In this document: one piece after another, positions 34,517-43,036 of the stretch
Layout of the letters: every line of letters begins with the position of its first letter
Numbering within the stretch: the first letter of the stretch is position 1
NCBI RefSeq assembly: GCF_002286985.1
Contig: NZ_NSKC01000008.1
Span: 186,001-250,000, forward strand
Source: Halorubrum salipaludis
GTDB taxonomy: Archaea; Halobacteriota; Halobacteria; Halobacteriales; Haloferacaceae
Length of the DNA: 64,000 nucleotides
Direction of reading: 5' to 3'
The notes under the pieces: generated by a model
The model's database searches: none
Seen by the model: the letters and a program-made list of their open reading frames with translations, nothing else
Told to the model about the DNA's origin: nothing
Program-made: the position numbers and the translations under genes

Positions 34517-34583
34517 GGAAGAAGCGCTCGTGACCTCACCAAGAGGGGATAGCGATCACAGCCCGGTTAGTACAGGGACAGCG

Positions 34584-35049
34584 GCGATCGATCTCGGGAG
34601 TGGGTGTTGCAGATCGGTGGTGGTGATAGGGTATTTAAACAGCCGTGAGCGACGGTCATGATATCTTATAAATAGCGGTGCAGTGGCGCGTGCCTCCGAG
34701 GCCGTTTCGCGGCCGAGGAGCACGCGCGAGGGAGTCGCTGGCGGCCGAGCGAAGCGAAGGCCGCCAGCGACGAGGCTGGGGAGGTGTGAGGCTGCGGTGC
34801 TGTAGCGGGCGGGTGGGACTCAAAGGGGCAGTCGCTGTGGGCGGCGCAGGCGACGCGAGCACCGCAGCGAAGGAGCGAAGCGACTGAGCGAGGAGCGCGG
34901 CGAGCGTGCGCCGCCCACAGCGGCTGGGGCTTTGCAGACCCTCATCGTAGCGTCGTCGATCGCTTATAAACATCCGCTAGCGACACGCCAATCCGGCTTA
35001 TAAACAATCTCTCCACCAACATGCGAGATTCACTCCCGAAACCGATCAA
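34584..35049 (+). repeat. Structured multi-copy element, copy 4 (intact)
   Basis: Ends: GATCGATCTCGGGAGTGGGT (34585-34604) and the inverted counterpart to 35049 (CACTCCCGAAACCGATCAA). TTTAAA near 34634 and CTTATAAA near 34666 precede hairpin 1 (GGCCG-TTTCG-CGGCC inside CTCC/GGAG). Hairpin 2 arms 34734-34746 and 34759-34771 are perfect 13-bp arms; hairpin 3 arms 34829-34848 and 34907-34926 pair throughout with one G-U. All three stems differ from copies 1-3. It lies between the convergent TrmB-like and mptA genes. Confidence 0.85.
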
Positions 35050-35158
35050 GAGCCGGTCTTCGGCGACGAACCGCTTCAGACGAGCGTCTGTCTGAACCGG
35101 AGGAATTCGACGGGGATAGCGACTCAGGACCGGTCAATCAGTGACGGCCGGACCGCGC

Positions 35159-36088
35159 CTACTTCGCGTTCAGTTCGTCCTGCAGGTCGGCCATCGTAAC
35201 CTCTCGCTCGGCGTGGGCGTTGTGCTGGTGGATCGACTCGTCGTTCGACTGTTTCATGTAGATCACGGCGTCGTCCGGGAGGTGGTCGAACTCCTCGACG
35301 GCGCCCTCGGCGAGCGCGCGGACGCAGTCCTCGACGAACTTCGCGTCGGCGTGGGCCTCGTAGGTCATATGGTCCTCGTCGGGTCGCTTCGCCATGTTGT
35401 AGATCCGGGCGCTCATCGAGTCGCGGGCGACATCGATCAGGTCGCGGAGGTCGATGTCGGGGTGGCCGTCGGTGGTGACGGTGAGCGTCGCGTGGCCGCG
35501 CTGAGAGTGGCCCGGCTGGGGGACGGCGTCTAAGAACTCCTCGGTGGTCTCCTCGTCGACGCCCAGCTCGGCGAGCTTCTCGCGGGCGCGGGACTCGCTC
35601 ATCCCCTGCGAGCAGGGACAGACGGTCATCCCCGTCACCTCGGCGCCGATCTCCTCGCGGGTCCCCTCCTCGGTCGCGGTCGCGCTGGCGACGATCGTCG
35701 CCGTGCTCTGCGTCTCGATGCCCGACGCGGGCGTGTCCTCGCGGGTGACCAGCTCCGCCGACATCGACACCTCGGCGGTGGTGGTGTAGTCGTGCTTCTC
35801 CAAGAGCCGCTCGGCGGCGTCGCCGCAGACCTCCTCGACGCGGTACGCCTCCTCGCGGGTGATCTCCTCTAAGATCTCGTCGATCGTCGCGAGGTTCCGC
35901 GACATGTCGATCCCCTTGCGACCGCTGGGAAGGTCGACGAACACCTCGAACTCCGCCATGAGGACGATGGGGCGCTTGTCCCCTCGGGCGATCTTGACGA
36001 GCTTCTCGACGCCGGTGACGCCGACCTGCGAGAGCCCGACTGAGACGTCGGGCGCCGACGCCTGGACGTCCGGCAGCTGGTGACTCAT
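35159..36088 (-). CDS. mptA: GTP cyclohydrolase MptA (FolE2/GCH-IV family)
   Basis: 309 residues from ATG 36088 ([14 protein letters not shown]); an ATG three codons earlier is less likely. It opens GTP to the 7,8-dihydroneopterin 2',3'-cyclic phosphate on the way to methanopterin or folate-type pterins. Family markers: [21 protein letters not shown], the metal-binding [12 protein letters not shown] with its Cys, [13 protein letters not shown], and [11 protein letters not shown] at the end. Transcribed alone, toward repeat copy 4. Confidence 0.93.
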   Translation of the reverse strand: MSHQLPDVQASAPDVSVGLSQVGVTGVEKLVKIARGDKRPIVLMAEFEVFVDLPSGRKGIDMSRNLATIDEILEEITREEAYRVEEVCGDAAERLLEKHDYTTTAEVSMSAELVTREDTPASGIETQSTATIVASATATEEGTREEIGAEVTGMTVCPCSQGMSESRAREKLAELGVDEETTEEFLDAVPQPGHSQRGHATLTVTTDGHPDIDLRDLIDVARDSMSARIYNMAKRPDEDHMTYEAHADAKFVEDCVRALAEGAVEEFDHLPDDAVIYMKQSNDESIHQHNAHAEREVTMADLQDELNAK

Positions 36089-36267
36089 TACGAACATGGT
36101 AGGCAGTCAAAGGATTAGCCCTTTCGAAAGGGGGAGTCGCGTCGGGTTGTCTCCGCTTCGGCGACCGTTCCGCCGCGAGCGTGGGACCAGTTCACGTCCG
36201 AGGACGTGTGACTGGCTCCCCCTCGACGGCGTGGTACCGGCTCCCGTCCGAGAGCCGTAACGCACCA

Positions 36268-36275
36268 TTTATAAC
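36268..36275 (+). promoter_or_regulatory. TATA box of the rpl21e-rpo4 unit
   Basis: TTTATAAC, 28-35 bp before the ATG at 36303. It is the only promoter-like signal before both genes. Confidence 0.7.
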
Positions 36276-36302
36276 CGCGGCAGCGGAAGAACGCCCAAGA
36301 CC

Positions 36303-36596
36303 ATGCCGAGTTCCAATGGGCCCCAGAAGGCGACCCGCGACAAGCTCTCGAACAAACCCCGCGACCGCGGCACGTCGCCGCCGCAGCGAGCGATCCAGGA
36401 GTTCGACGAGGGGTCGCAGGTCCACCTCAAGATCGACCCGAGCGTCCAGAAGGGTCGCTTCCACCCCCGCTTCGACGGTCGCACGGGTACGGTGGTCGGC
36501 AAGCAGGGGTCCGCGTTCAAAGTCGAGATCCCGGACGGCGGCAAGACGAAGACGCTCATCGTCGCCGCCGCCCACATGAGCGCACAGCAGAACTGA
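36303..36596 (+). CDS. rpl21e: 50S ribosomal protein L21e
   Basis: 97 residues, the full family length. Motifs: [53 protein letters not shown]. It is part of the large ribosomal subunit. It is followed after 6 bp by the gene for RNA polymerase subunit Rpo4, the usual archaeal order. Confidence 0.97.
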   Translation: MPSSNGPQKATRDKLSNKPRDRGTSPPQRAIQEFDEGSQVHLKIDPSVQKGRFHPRFDGRTGTVVGKQGSAFKVEIPDGGKTKTLIVAAAHMSAQQN

Positions 36597-36602
36597 CACG
36601 CA

Positions 36603-36959
36603 ATGACGATATTCAAAGAGAAGCTCGACGAGGAGTACGTCACCACCTCCGAGGCGAAGGAGATCCTCGTGGACATCGAAGCGGAGCGCGCGGAGGACGA
36701 GGACCGCGACCTGCGCTACGAGCTCGCCCGCGCGATCGAGCACGTCAACCGCTTCGCCCACCTCGACGCCGAGGAGTCGCGGGAGCTGGTCGAGGAGCTC
36801 ACCGAGCTCGACCAGATCGACGTGCCCACCGCGGTGAAGATCGCGGACCTCCTGCCCGAGGACCGCACCGAGCTGCGCTCGGTGTTCGCGCAGGAGCGCT
36901 ACTCGCTCGACGGCGACGAGCTCGACGACGTGCTCAACGTCGTCGCGAAGTACGCCTGA
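36603..36959 (+). CDS. rpo4: DNA-directed RNA polymerase subunit Rpo4 (RpoF)
   Basis: 118 residues. It forms the stalk of archaeal RNA polymerase with Rpo7. Signature EEYVTTSEAKEILVDIEAER at the N-terminus and the HRDC-like C-terminal part TAVKIADLLPEDRTELRSVF. In many haloarchaea a DUF655 gene and ksgA come next; here an eIF2B-like gene does instead. Confidence 0.96.
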   Translation: MTIFKEKLDEEYVTTSEAKEILVDIEAERAEDEDRDLRYELARAIEHVNRFAHLDAEESRELVEELTELDQIDVPTAVKIADLLPEDRTELRSVFAQERYSLDGDELDDVLNVVAKYA

Positions 36960-37073
36960 CGCGTCGCCGACCGCTTTTCCGTCCGTTTCGTTCGCCGCCC
37001 GGAGCGACCGGACTCTCAGTCCCGCCGACGGGACCCCGGAACCCCTTTGACTCGGGACGACGACCCTACGGGT

Positions 37074-37916
37074 ATGATCGACGAGACGGTCGCCGAGATC
37101 CGGGCGATGCGGACCCACAGCACGTCGGCGGTGGCCGTGAAGGCGACGCGGTCGCTCGCGGAGCTGCTCGACCGCGAGTACGTGACGGTCGACGAGTTCG
37201 AGCGCGACCTCGAACACAACGCGGGCGTGTTGCGGCGGTCGAACCCCTCTCACGCCGCGCTCCACAACGCGATGCGCGAGGTCGAGCGCTCGGTCGTCGG
37301 CGAGGCGACGAGCGTCGAGGACGGCAAACAGCGGCTCGAGGAGACCATCGACCGCGTCGCCGACGACATCGAGACGGCGAAGGGAGAGGCCGCCGCCAAC
37401 GCGGCCGAGCGCATCGAGGACGGCGACACCCTGCTGGTCCACGACTACTCGACGACGGTGCTGGAGTCGATCGAGAACGCGGCCCGCGACGGCGCCCACC
37501 TCACGGTGTACGTCACGGAGGCGCGCCCCCGTACCCTCGGCCGGAAGACGGCCCGTGTGCTCGCCGGGATGGCGCGGGTCGACACCCGGATGGTGGTCGA
37601 CAGCGCGATGGGGTACGCCCTCCGCGACTGCGACCGCGTCCTCCTCGGGATCACCTGCATGACCGGCGGCACGTACTACAACCGGGTCGGGACGTTCCCG
37701 CTGGTCGTCACGGCGCGCGAGCTCGGCGTACCGGTGACCGCGGTCGGCTCGGGCGCGAAGCAGATCGAGGAGTTCCGGTTCGAAAACGAGTTCCGCGACG
37801 CGGTCGAGGTGATGCGCGAGCCCGTCGAGGACGTGACGATCGAGAACCCGAGCTACGACGCGACCCCGATCGGCATGATCGACACCGTGATCACCGACGA
37901 CGGGGTCGCGGAGTAG
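37074..37916 (+). CDS. eIF2B-alpha-like protein, not the isomerase type
   Basis: 280 residues from ATG 37074. Same fold as the isomerase at 27281, but catalytic positions differ: THCHST is LVHDYSTTVLESIENA here (no Cys), and VVVGADSIA is VLLGITCMTGGTYYNRVGT (no Asp). It keeps EARPRTLGRKTARVLAG, VVDSAMGYAL and TARELGVPVTAVG. It may be a true translation-initiation-factor-2B-like protein or another sugar-phosphate binder. Located where DUF655/ksgA often follow rpo4, which may reflect a rearrangement. Confidence 0.8.
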   Translation: MIDETVAEIRAMRTHSTSAVAVKATRSLAELLDREYVTVDEFERDLEHNAGVLRRSNPSHAALHNAMREVERSVVGEATSVEDGKQRLEETIDRVADDIETAKGEAAANAAERIEDGDTLLVHDYSTTVLESIENAARDGAHLTVYVTEARPRTLGRKTARVLAGMARVDTRMVVDSAMGYALRDCDRVLLGITCMTGGTYYNRVGTFPLVVTARELGVPVTAVGSGAKQIEEFRFENEFRDAVEVMREPVEDVTIENPSYDATPIGMIDTVITDDGVAE

Positions 37917-38040
37917 TCGGGGCGGCGGCGACCCCGCCGCCGTCGTCGAGACCGAGTAACCCGGCGGATCCGGGAACCGTCGTTTCAGCGATTGAGATCC
38001 GCCACAAGCGCTTTGTACGTGTGACGTGTTAGCGTACATA

Positions 38041-39012
38041 ATGAGCGCGAGGCAGGGAACAGCGGGGGTGTTCCGGATTCAGGAGGCCGAGCCGACGGCG
38101 ACGGCGGAGTGTACCACTCTCCCCTGTGACCTCGCCGCGATCGCGACCGAGCCCGGCGTCGTCACCGCGCTGGTCATCGCGGGTGTCGTCGCGTTCGTCG
38201 CGCTGGCGTACGTCCGCGACGCCAAGGCGGAGTGCCGAGGCGAGCGGCGGCGGGTCCTCGACGAGCGCGCCGCCTTCGAGGAGTTCGCGGACCGCGTCTC
38301 CGGGCTCGACCCCGCGCCCGCCTCGTCGACCGCGTCGTCGTTCGACGGGCCGACGGCCGCGGTCCGGACGGTCTCCCCGGTCGACGGCGGAGGCGGGGCC
38401 GGCGACGACGTCAGGCTCCGGCGCGTGCTCGCGGCGTACCGAGACACGGTGATGTCGCTGCCACACTACAGGGAGGAGTACGACGAGACGATCCCCGAGA
38501 GCCTCGCCGCCGAGCTGGGCCCCGACACGGCCACCGCGCTGGCCTCCAACGGCACCCTCTCGTCCGGGGCGCAGTCGGCGCTGGTGCGGCGGAGCCGGCG
38601 GGCGGCCGACGCCCGGTCGTCGCTGGCGGACGCGATCGACGCCGAGATCGACGCGCTCTCGGAGTACGAGTCGGACCTGTCCCGCGTCGACCGGCGCCGC
38701 CGGCGGCTCCTCGAACACCTCGACGGCGTGGAAGGAGACGGGACGGACGCCGCGATCGACGTCTGGCACCGCCTCGGCGAGCTCGAGTCCGAGTGCGACG
38801 AGGCGGCCGGCGAGCGCCAGCGCGCGCTCGACGACCCGCCGATGACCGTCGACGCCCCCGGGGACGACGCGGGTCGCCGGTCGTTCCACGAGTACCTGTA
38901 CGGGCCGACAGAGGGGCCGCGCTATCCCGTGTTGGCCCAGATCGCGGAGATCGCCGGGCAGATCCGGACGGACCGCGACCGAGTCGCGAGCCGTGTCGCC
39001 GGCGGCGAGTGA
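38041..39012 (+). CDS. Haloarchaeal single-span membrane protein, unknown function
   Basis: 323 residues from ATG 38041. One membrane segment at about residues 42-62 (ALVIAGVVAFVALAY), then a cytoplasmic charged region. The long C-terminal part is helical and Arg/Glu-rich (VRLRRVLAAYRDTVMSLPHY, DARSSLADAIDAEIDALSEY, RRRRRLLEHLDG) with likely coiled coils, ending FHEYLYGPTEGPRYPVLAQI. I recall this architecture from haloarchaeal families of unknown function (DUF7260-like) but cannot confirm it. It precedes the LLM oxidoreductase by about 20 bp. Confidence 0.7.
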   Translation: MSARQGTAGVFRIQEAEPTATAECTTLPCDLAAIATEPGVVTALVIAGVVAFVALAYVRDAKAECRGERRRVLDERAAFEEFADRVSGLDPAPASSTASSFDGPTAAVRTVSPVDGGGGAGDDVRLRRVLAAYRDTVMSLPHYREEYDETIPESLAAELGPDTATALASNGTLSSGAQSALVRRSRRAADARSSLADAIDAEIDALSEYESDLSRVDRRRRRLLEHLDGVEGDGTDAAIDVWHRLGELESECDEAAGERQRALDDPPMTVDAPGDDAGRRSFHEYLYGPTEGPRYPVLAQIAEIAGQIRTDRDRVASRVAGGE

Positions 39013-39032
39013 CCCGCGGAGCGACCCCCCCG

Positions 39033-40001
39033 ATGCCTGACGACGGCGGGGGTGGGGACGCGGCCCACGCCAACGCCGGCTTCCGCCGGCTGTTCGGCGA
39101 CGACGGGCTCACGTTCGGGCTCGGGTTCCCCCTGACCGGCGAGCGGCGCGGCACGCCGGACCCCGCCGAGGAGATCCGGCTTGCGGAGCGCGCCGAGGCG
39201 CTCGGGTTCGACGGGCTCTGGGCGCGGGACGTGCCGACCTACTGGCCGAAGTTCGGCGACGCCGGCGGCGCGTTCGACCCGTGGGCGCTGCTCTCGCACG
39301 CGGCCGCACGCACCGACGAGGTCGCGCTCGGCACGGCGAGCGTCGTCCTCCCGCTCCGCCACCCGATCCACCTCGCGAAGTCCGCCGCGACCGTCGACCG
39401 GCTCTCCGACGGCCGGGTCGTACTGGGGGTCGCCTCCGGCGACCGCGACCCCGAGTACCCGGCGTTCGGCGTCGACCCCGAGCGGCGCGGGGAGATGGTC
39501 CGGAACCGGATCGCGGCGATGCGCGCGTGCTGGCGCGAGTCGTTTCCCGAGGTCGACGGCGAGTGGGGCGAGCTCGACGGGGAGCTCGACGTGCTCCCGA
39601 AGCCGACGACGGAGACGCTCCCGGTGCTGCCGACGGGCAACGCGCGGCAGTCGACCGAGTGGATCGCGGAGCACGGCGACGGCTGGCTGTTCTACCACCT
39701 CCCGGACGAGACCCTCCGGAGCTACGTCGCCGAGTGGCGCGAGCTGGCGGGCGCGAAGCCGTTCGCCATCGCCGTCGGCGTCGAGTTCGCCGACGACCCG
39801 ACCGCCGAGCCAGAACACCTCCACCTCGGCTACCGCGCCGGCGCCGAGTGGTTCCGCGAGTACTTCCGTCGGCTCGACGAGTTCGGCGTCGACCACGTCG
39901 TCGTCGGCCTGCGCGGCGACGACCCGGAGGGGGCGATGGAGACGTTCGCGGATGAGGTGATGGGAGCGGTCAGCGGCGGAGACGGCGGAGGCGGCGGGTA
40001 G
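39033..40001 (+). CDS. Luciferase-like (LLM-class) flavin-dependent oxidoreductase
   Basis: 322 residues from ATG 39033; a GTG at 39009 overlapping the previous stop is a possible alternative. TIM-barrel LLM domain: FGLGFPLTGERRGTPD, LWARDVPTYWPKFGDAGGAF, VVLPLRHPIHLAKSAATVDR, GRVVLGVASGDRDPEYPAFG, and LPVLPTGNARQSTEWIAEHG. The pattern matches the luciferase-type BA3436 group. Cofactor could be FMN or F420; F420 is common in haloarchaea. Substrate unknown. It converges with the NAD-binding gene. Confidence 0.87.
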   Translation: MPDDGGGGDAAHANAGFRRLFGDDGLTFGLGFPLTGERRGTPDPAEEIRLAERAEALGFDGLWARDVPTYWPKFGDAGGAFDPWALLSHAAARTDEVALGTASVVLPLRHPIHLAKSAATVDRLSDGRVVLGVASGDRDPEYPAFGVDPERRGEMVRNRIAAMRACWRESFPEVDGEWGELDGELDVLPKPTTETLPVLPTGNARQSTEWIAEHGDGWLFYHLPDETLRSYVAEWRELAGAKPFAIAVGVEFADDPTAEPEHLHLGYRAGAEWFREYFRRLDEFGVDHVVVGLRGDDPEGAMETFADEVMGAVSGGDGGGGG

Positions 40002-40028
40002 GCGCCGCGACGGGGGACGCGGCGTCGT

Positions 40029-40667
40029 TCAGTAACCGGTTCCGAGGTAGGTGTGGACGGCGTCGCCCGACTCGAGCTCGTCGACGAAGGCGATCGCGAA
40101 GTCCTCCATCGAGATGTAGCTGTCGCCGTCCTCGTCGGCGACGAGCTCCCCCTCGGCGGTCCGGTACTCGCCGGTCCGCTCGCCAGGTTCGATGAGCGCG
40201 GCGGGCGCGACGTAGGACCACCGGATGTCGTCCGCCTCCCGGAACACCTCGAAGGCGTCGATGGCGGCTCGGGCGACCGGCTCCCACTCGTCCGGGAACT
40301 CCTCGGTGTCGACGAGCCGCGTGCCCGGAGCGACCTCCAGCCCGCCGGCGCCGCCGGTCCAGACGAGGCGGTCGACGCCCGCCTCGCGCATGCCGCCGAC
40401 GACCGCCTCCGCCATCGACACGAGGGCGTCGACGGTCTCGTCCTCGCTGGGGCCGAGCGCGGACGCGACCGCGTCACGGCCCGCGGCGAGGTCCGCGATC
40501 CGGTCGGCGTCGGTCGCGTCGCCGGCGACCGCCTCGAAGTCGGGGTCGTCGACGCCGTCGACCTCGCCGCTCCGGGAGACGCCGGTGACCGCGTGGCCGC
40601 GGTCGAGGAGCTCGTTCGCGATCCGGTGACCGATTCGTCCGCTCGCACCGAGTAGGAGTACGTCCAT
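40029..40667 (-). CDS. NAD(P)-binding atypical SDR-family protein
   Basis: 212 residues from ATG 40667 (MDVLLLGASGRIGHRIANEL). GASGRIG near residues 7-13 is the glycine-rich dinucleotide site. The chain follows the NmrA/atypical SDR pattern of flavin reductase/biliverdin reductase B-like proteins: VVGGMREAGVDRLVWTGGAG, IRWSYVAPAALIEPGERTGE, SYISMEDFAIAFVDELE. No Tyr-x-x-x-Lys pair is seen, as usual for this group. Role unknown, probably redox or stress related. Confidence 0.85.
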   Translation of the reverse strand: MDVLLLGASGRIGHRIANELLDRGHAVTGVSRSGEVDGVDDPDFEAVAGDATDADRIADLAAGRDAVASALGPSEDETVDALVSMAEAVVGGMREAGVDRLVWTGGAGGLEVAPGTRLVDTEEFPDEWEPVARAAIDAFEVFREADDIRWSYVAPAALIEPGERTGEYRTAEGELVADEDGDSYISMEDFAIAFVDELESGDAVHTYLGTGY

Positions 40668-40929
40668 TGTTGGAGTGGTGTGGTGGGTCGCCTGTCGACG
40701 CGAAACGAGAGACCGTAACTCGATCGCGCGTTCGCGTCGGTCTTGGCCCGTGAGCCACATATACGTTAGCGGACGGCGACCCGATCAGGTCACACCGATG
40801 TCACCGGGCGGTCACGTGATCCCCGTCAGTCGTATCCAGACCCCGAGCCCGACACCGAAGACGAGGTGGTACGCGTGCGAAGGTGTACCGAACCGCAATA
40901 GCTAGTTCCGTGGGAGCGCATCGCCCCGT

Positions 40930-41475
40930 ATGAGAACGGAACGACGGACGGTGATCGCCGTCTCGGTCGGCCTGCTCACGGCGGGGTGTACCGGACTGAA
41001 CGACGGCGGCTCGGACGGCGACGCGCCTCCGACGGGTCCCGGACCGGACACGCCGCAGTGCGACCCCGACGACGTCGCTCGCCCGCCCGTGGCGACGGGG
41101 ACGAACATCGAGGGGCGCGAGTACCCGCGCAAACCGGAGACGCTGACGGAGCAGTCGATCATGGAGTACTTGGACGACTTCGAGACGTCGTTCGCCTGGA
41201 ACCGGATCCTGCAGTCGGCGGAGGGCGTGACGAGCGTCAACGTCGACAACCTGAACGGGTTCACCCCGGACGAGACGGGCGACGGCTTCCTCGCCTCCAG
41301 CGGGATCCGCGCCTCCTACAGCACGGAAGCCGGGGCGACCGACGAACGGGAGTACATCGCGAACTACTTCGTCGCTCCCGGGGCGGTGTACCGGCACGAG
41401 TCGACCGGCGACCCGACGGCGCCGGAACCGCGAGACGAGGAGACGGCGCTCGTGCAGTGCGGGACCGACGACTGA
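40930..41475 (+). CDS. Small haloarchaeal lipoprotein
   Basis: 181 residues. The signal MRTERRTVIAVSVGLLTAGC has an Arg pair and a lipobox cysteine at residue 20, then a Gly/Asp/Pro linker. The mature part contains EYLDDFETSFAWNRILQSAE, an NVDNLNGFTPDETGDGFLAS stretch and EREYIANYFVAPGAVYRHES, with Cys at both ends. It is unlike the lipoproteins at 15469 and 30020. Anchored on the outer face of the membrane by inference. Function unknown. Confidence 0.7.
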   Translation: MRTERRTVIAVSVGLLTAGCTGLNDGGSDGDAPPTGPGPDTPQCDPDDVARPPVATGTNIEGREYPRKPETLTEQSIMEYLDDFETSFAWNRILQSAEGVTSVNVDNLNGFTPDETGDGFLASSGIRASYSTEAGATDEREYIANYFVAPGAVYRHESTGDPTAPEPRDEETALVQCGTDD

Positions 41476-41775
41476 GCGAATCACGGTCAGTTTATGGTCG
41501 TCGCCGAGTTACTCCCCCTGTGGTGGCCATGACGATCCGTTACCCCCTCTGAGCCCCTTGTGACGATCAGTTCCCACCGAGCCACCACGTTCACGCCGCC
41601 GAGCGGCGGCGCTCTCGGTTTCCTCTCACGCAGTTTCGTCACCCTCAGCCTCCTCGTTCGCAGTCCCGTCGCTCGCGTCCTCGTCAGTGATCCACAACCG
41701 CGGTGAAAGTGGTTCGAACACTGATATTCCCGTCGCTGTCTTGCGGTTTCGACGAGAAACGAGCGGGTCGGGCGT
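41476..41775. other. Convergent intergenic region without repeat element
   Basis: 300 bp between the convergent lipoprotein and aldo/keto reductase genes. It contains an inverted GCCGCCG/CGGCGGC pair near 41597-41610 that could act as a terminator. No gene or recognisable copy of the structured element is found, unlike the other long convergent gaps. Confidence 0.4.
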
Positions 41776-42849
41776 TCAGTACGACGCGGCGCGCTTGTCG
41801 AGGCCGGCGGCCTCGATGTCCTCGCCGCCGACGGAGGTCCGGAGGGAGTCCATCCCGTCGTCGCGGTCGATGTCGAAGTTGCGCGCGTACAGCTCCTCGA
41901 CGCGGTCGTACTCGGCGTCCGAGAGCGGCGGCACGTCGCTCGCGGCGCTCCACGCCGCGATGTCGTCGCCGTCGCGGAACGTCGGCGTCACGGAGGCGAC
42001 CTCGTCGTGCGCGAGCAGCCAGCGGATCGCCGCCTGCGCCATCGTGCGAGTCCCCTCCGCGTGGTCGGGTTCTTCGAGGAAGCGGATCGCCTCGACCTTC
42101 TCCCAGCCGGTCTCGTACCACTCCTTGGGGCGGTGCGAGCGGTGGTCGCCGTCTTCGAGGACGGTGTCGGGCGTCACCTGCTCGTTGAGCAGGCCGGAGG
42201 AGTGCGGGACGCGGGCGATCACGGAGGTGTCCGAGTCGCTCTCGCGGATCGCGTCGACGAAGTGGCGCCCCGGCTGCTGCTCGAACAGGTTGAAGACGGT
42301 CTGGACCGCATCGAACTCCTCGTACTCGATGGCGGCGTCGCCCTCGGCGAGCCAGCCGATCGAGGGGCCGAGCGCCCAGCCGAGCGCGCGGACGCGCCCC
42401 GACTCCTTCCACTCGCGGAGGAGGTCCCGGACCTCGGGCGTCACGTCGTCGACGTTGGCGTTGTGGAGCTGGAGCAGGTCGACGTAGTCGGTGTCGAGCC
42501 GGTCGAGCGAGCGCTCGAACGCGGTCTCGAGGTACTCGCGGTCGAGCTCCTTCGGGAGCTCGCCGTGGCCGGCCTGCGGGTTGTTGTAGAAGTCGTAACC
42601 GATCTTCGTGGCGAGCGTCACCTCGTCGCGGCGGCCTTCGATCGCCTTCCCGATTATCTCCTCGCTGTCGCCGTGGCCGTACACGTCGCCGGTGTCGACG
42701 TAGGTGACGCCCGAATCGAGCGCGTCTTCGACCATTCCGACCGCCTGTTCGTCCGAGCGGTCGCCCCACCAGTCGGTGCCGACGACCCACGCGCCGAAGC
42801 CGATCTCCGAGACCTCGACGCCGGAGTTCCCGAGTTCGCGGTGCTGCAT
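41776..42849 (-). CDS. Aldo/keto reductase
   Basis: 357 residues from ATG 42849 (MQHRELGNSGVEVSEIGFG). NADPH-dependent (alpha/beta)8-barrel: catalytic Asp in TYVDTGDVYGHG, Tyr in the same element, Lys in LATKIGYDFY, and DYVDLLQLHN for the His. It is of the YdhF/Tas-like (AKR11/12) type by length. Substrate unknown. Glycolaldehyde reductase is needed by the pentose pathway, but nothing ties this gene to it beyond being a reductase in the same window. Confidence 0.9.
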   Translation of the reverse strand: MQHRELGNSGVEVSEIGFGAWVVGTDWWGDRSDEQAVGMVEDALDSGVTYVDTGDVYGHGDSEEIIGKAIEGRRDEVTLATKIGYDFYNNPQAGHGELPKELDREYLETAFERSLDRLDTDYVDLLQLHNANVDDVTPEVRDLLREWKESGRVRALGWALGPSIGWLAEGDAAIEYEEFDAVQTVFNLFEQQPGRHFVDAIRESDSDTSVIARVPHSSGLLNEQVTPDTVLEDGDHRSHRPKEWYETGWEKVEAIRFLEEPDHAEGTRTMAQAAIRWLLAHDEVASVTPTFRDGDDIAAWSAASDVPPLSDAEYDRVEELYARNFDIDRDDGMDSLRTSVGGEDIEAAGLDKRAASY

Positions 42850-42924
42850 ACCCCTCTTTCGGGATCGGGACACTTAGCGGGTGCGGTCTCCCTCACCGGG
42901 CGGGAGCGCGGAGCGGGTTTATAC

Positions 42925-42980
42925 GACCGACCGCTCCCGGCCCGGCCGGCGACGACCGACCGCTCCCGGCCCGGTCGGCG
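42925..42980. repeat. 27-bp tandem repeat in the gap before the acyltransferase gene
   Basis: GACCGACCGCTCCCGGCCCG starts at 42925 and again at 42954. The units are 27 nt with one mismatch and a 29-bp period. Confidence 0.6.
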
Positions 42981-43036
42981 TGGCGCGAACGTCGCACAAC
43001 CGAATCCCTTTGGGGCACGGCGACGAACGGGCGGTG

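Noticed and set aside
41776-42849. Aldo/keto reductase as the missing glycolaldehyde reductase of the pentose pathway
   Set aside because: No proximity to the pathway cluster and no sequence feature specific for glycolaldehyde; left as a general aldo/keto reductase.
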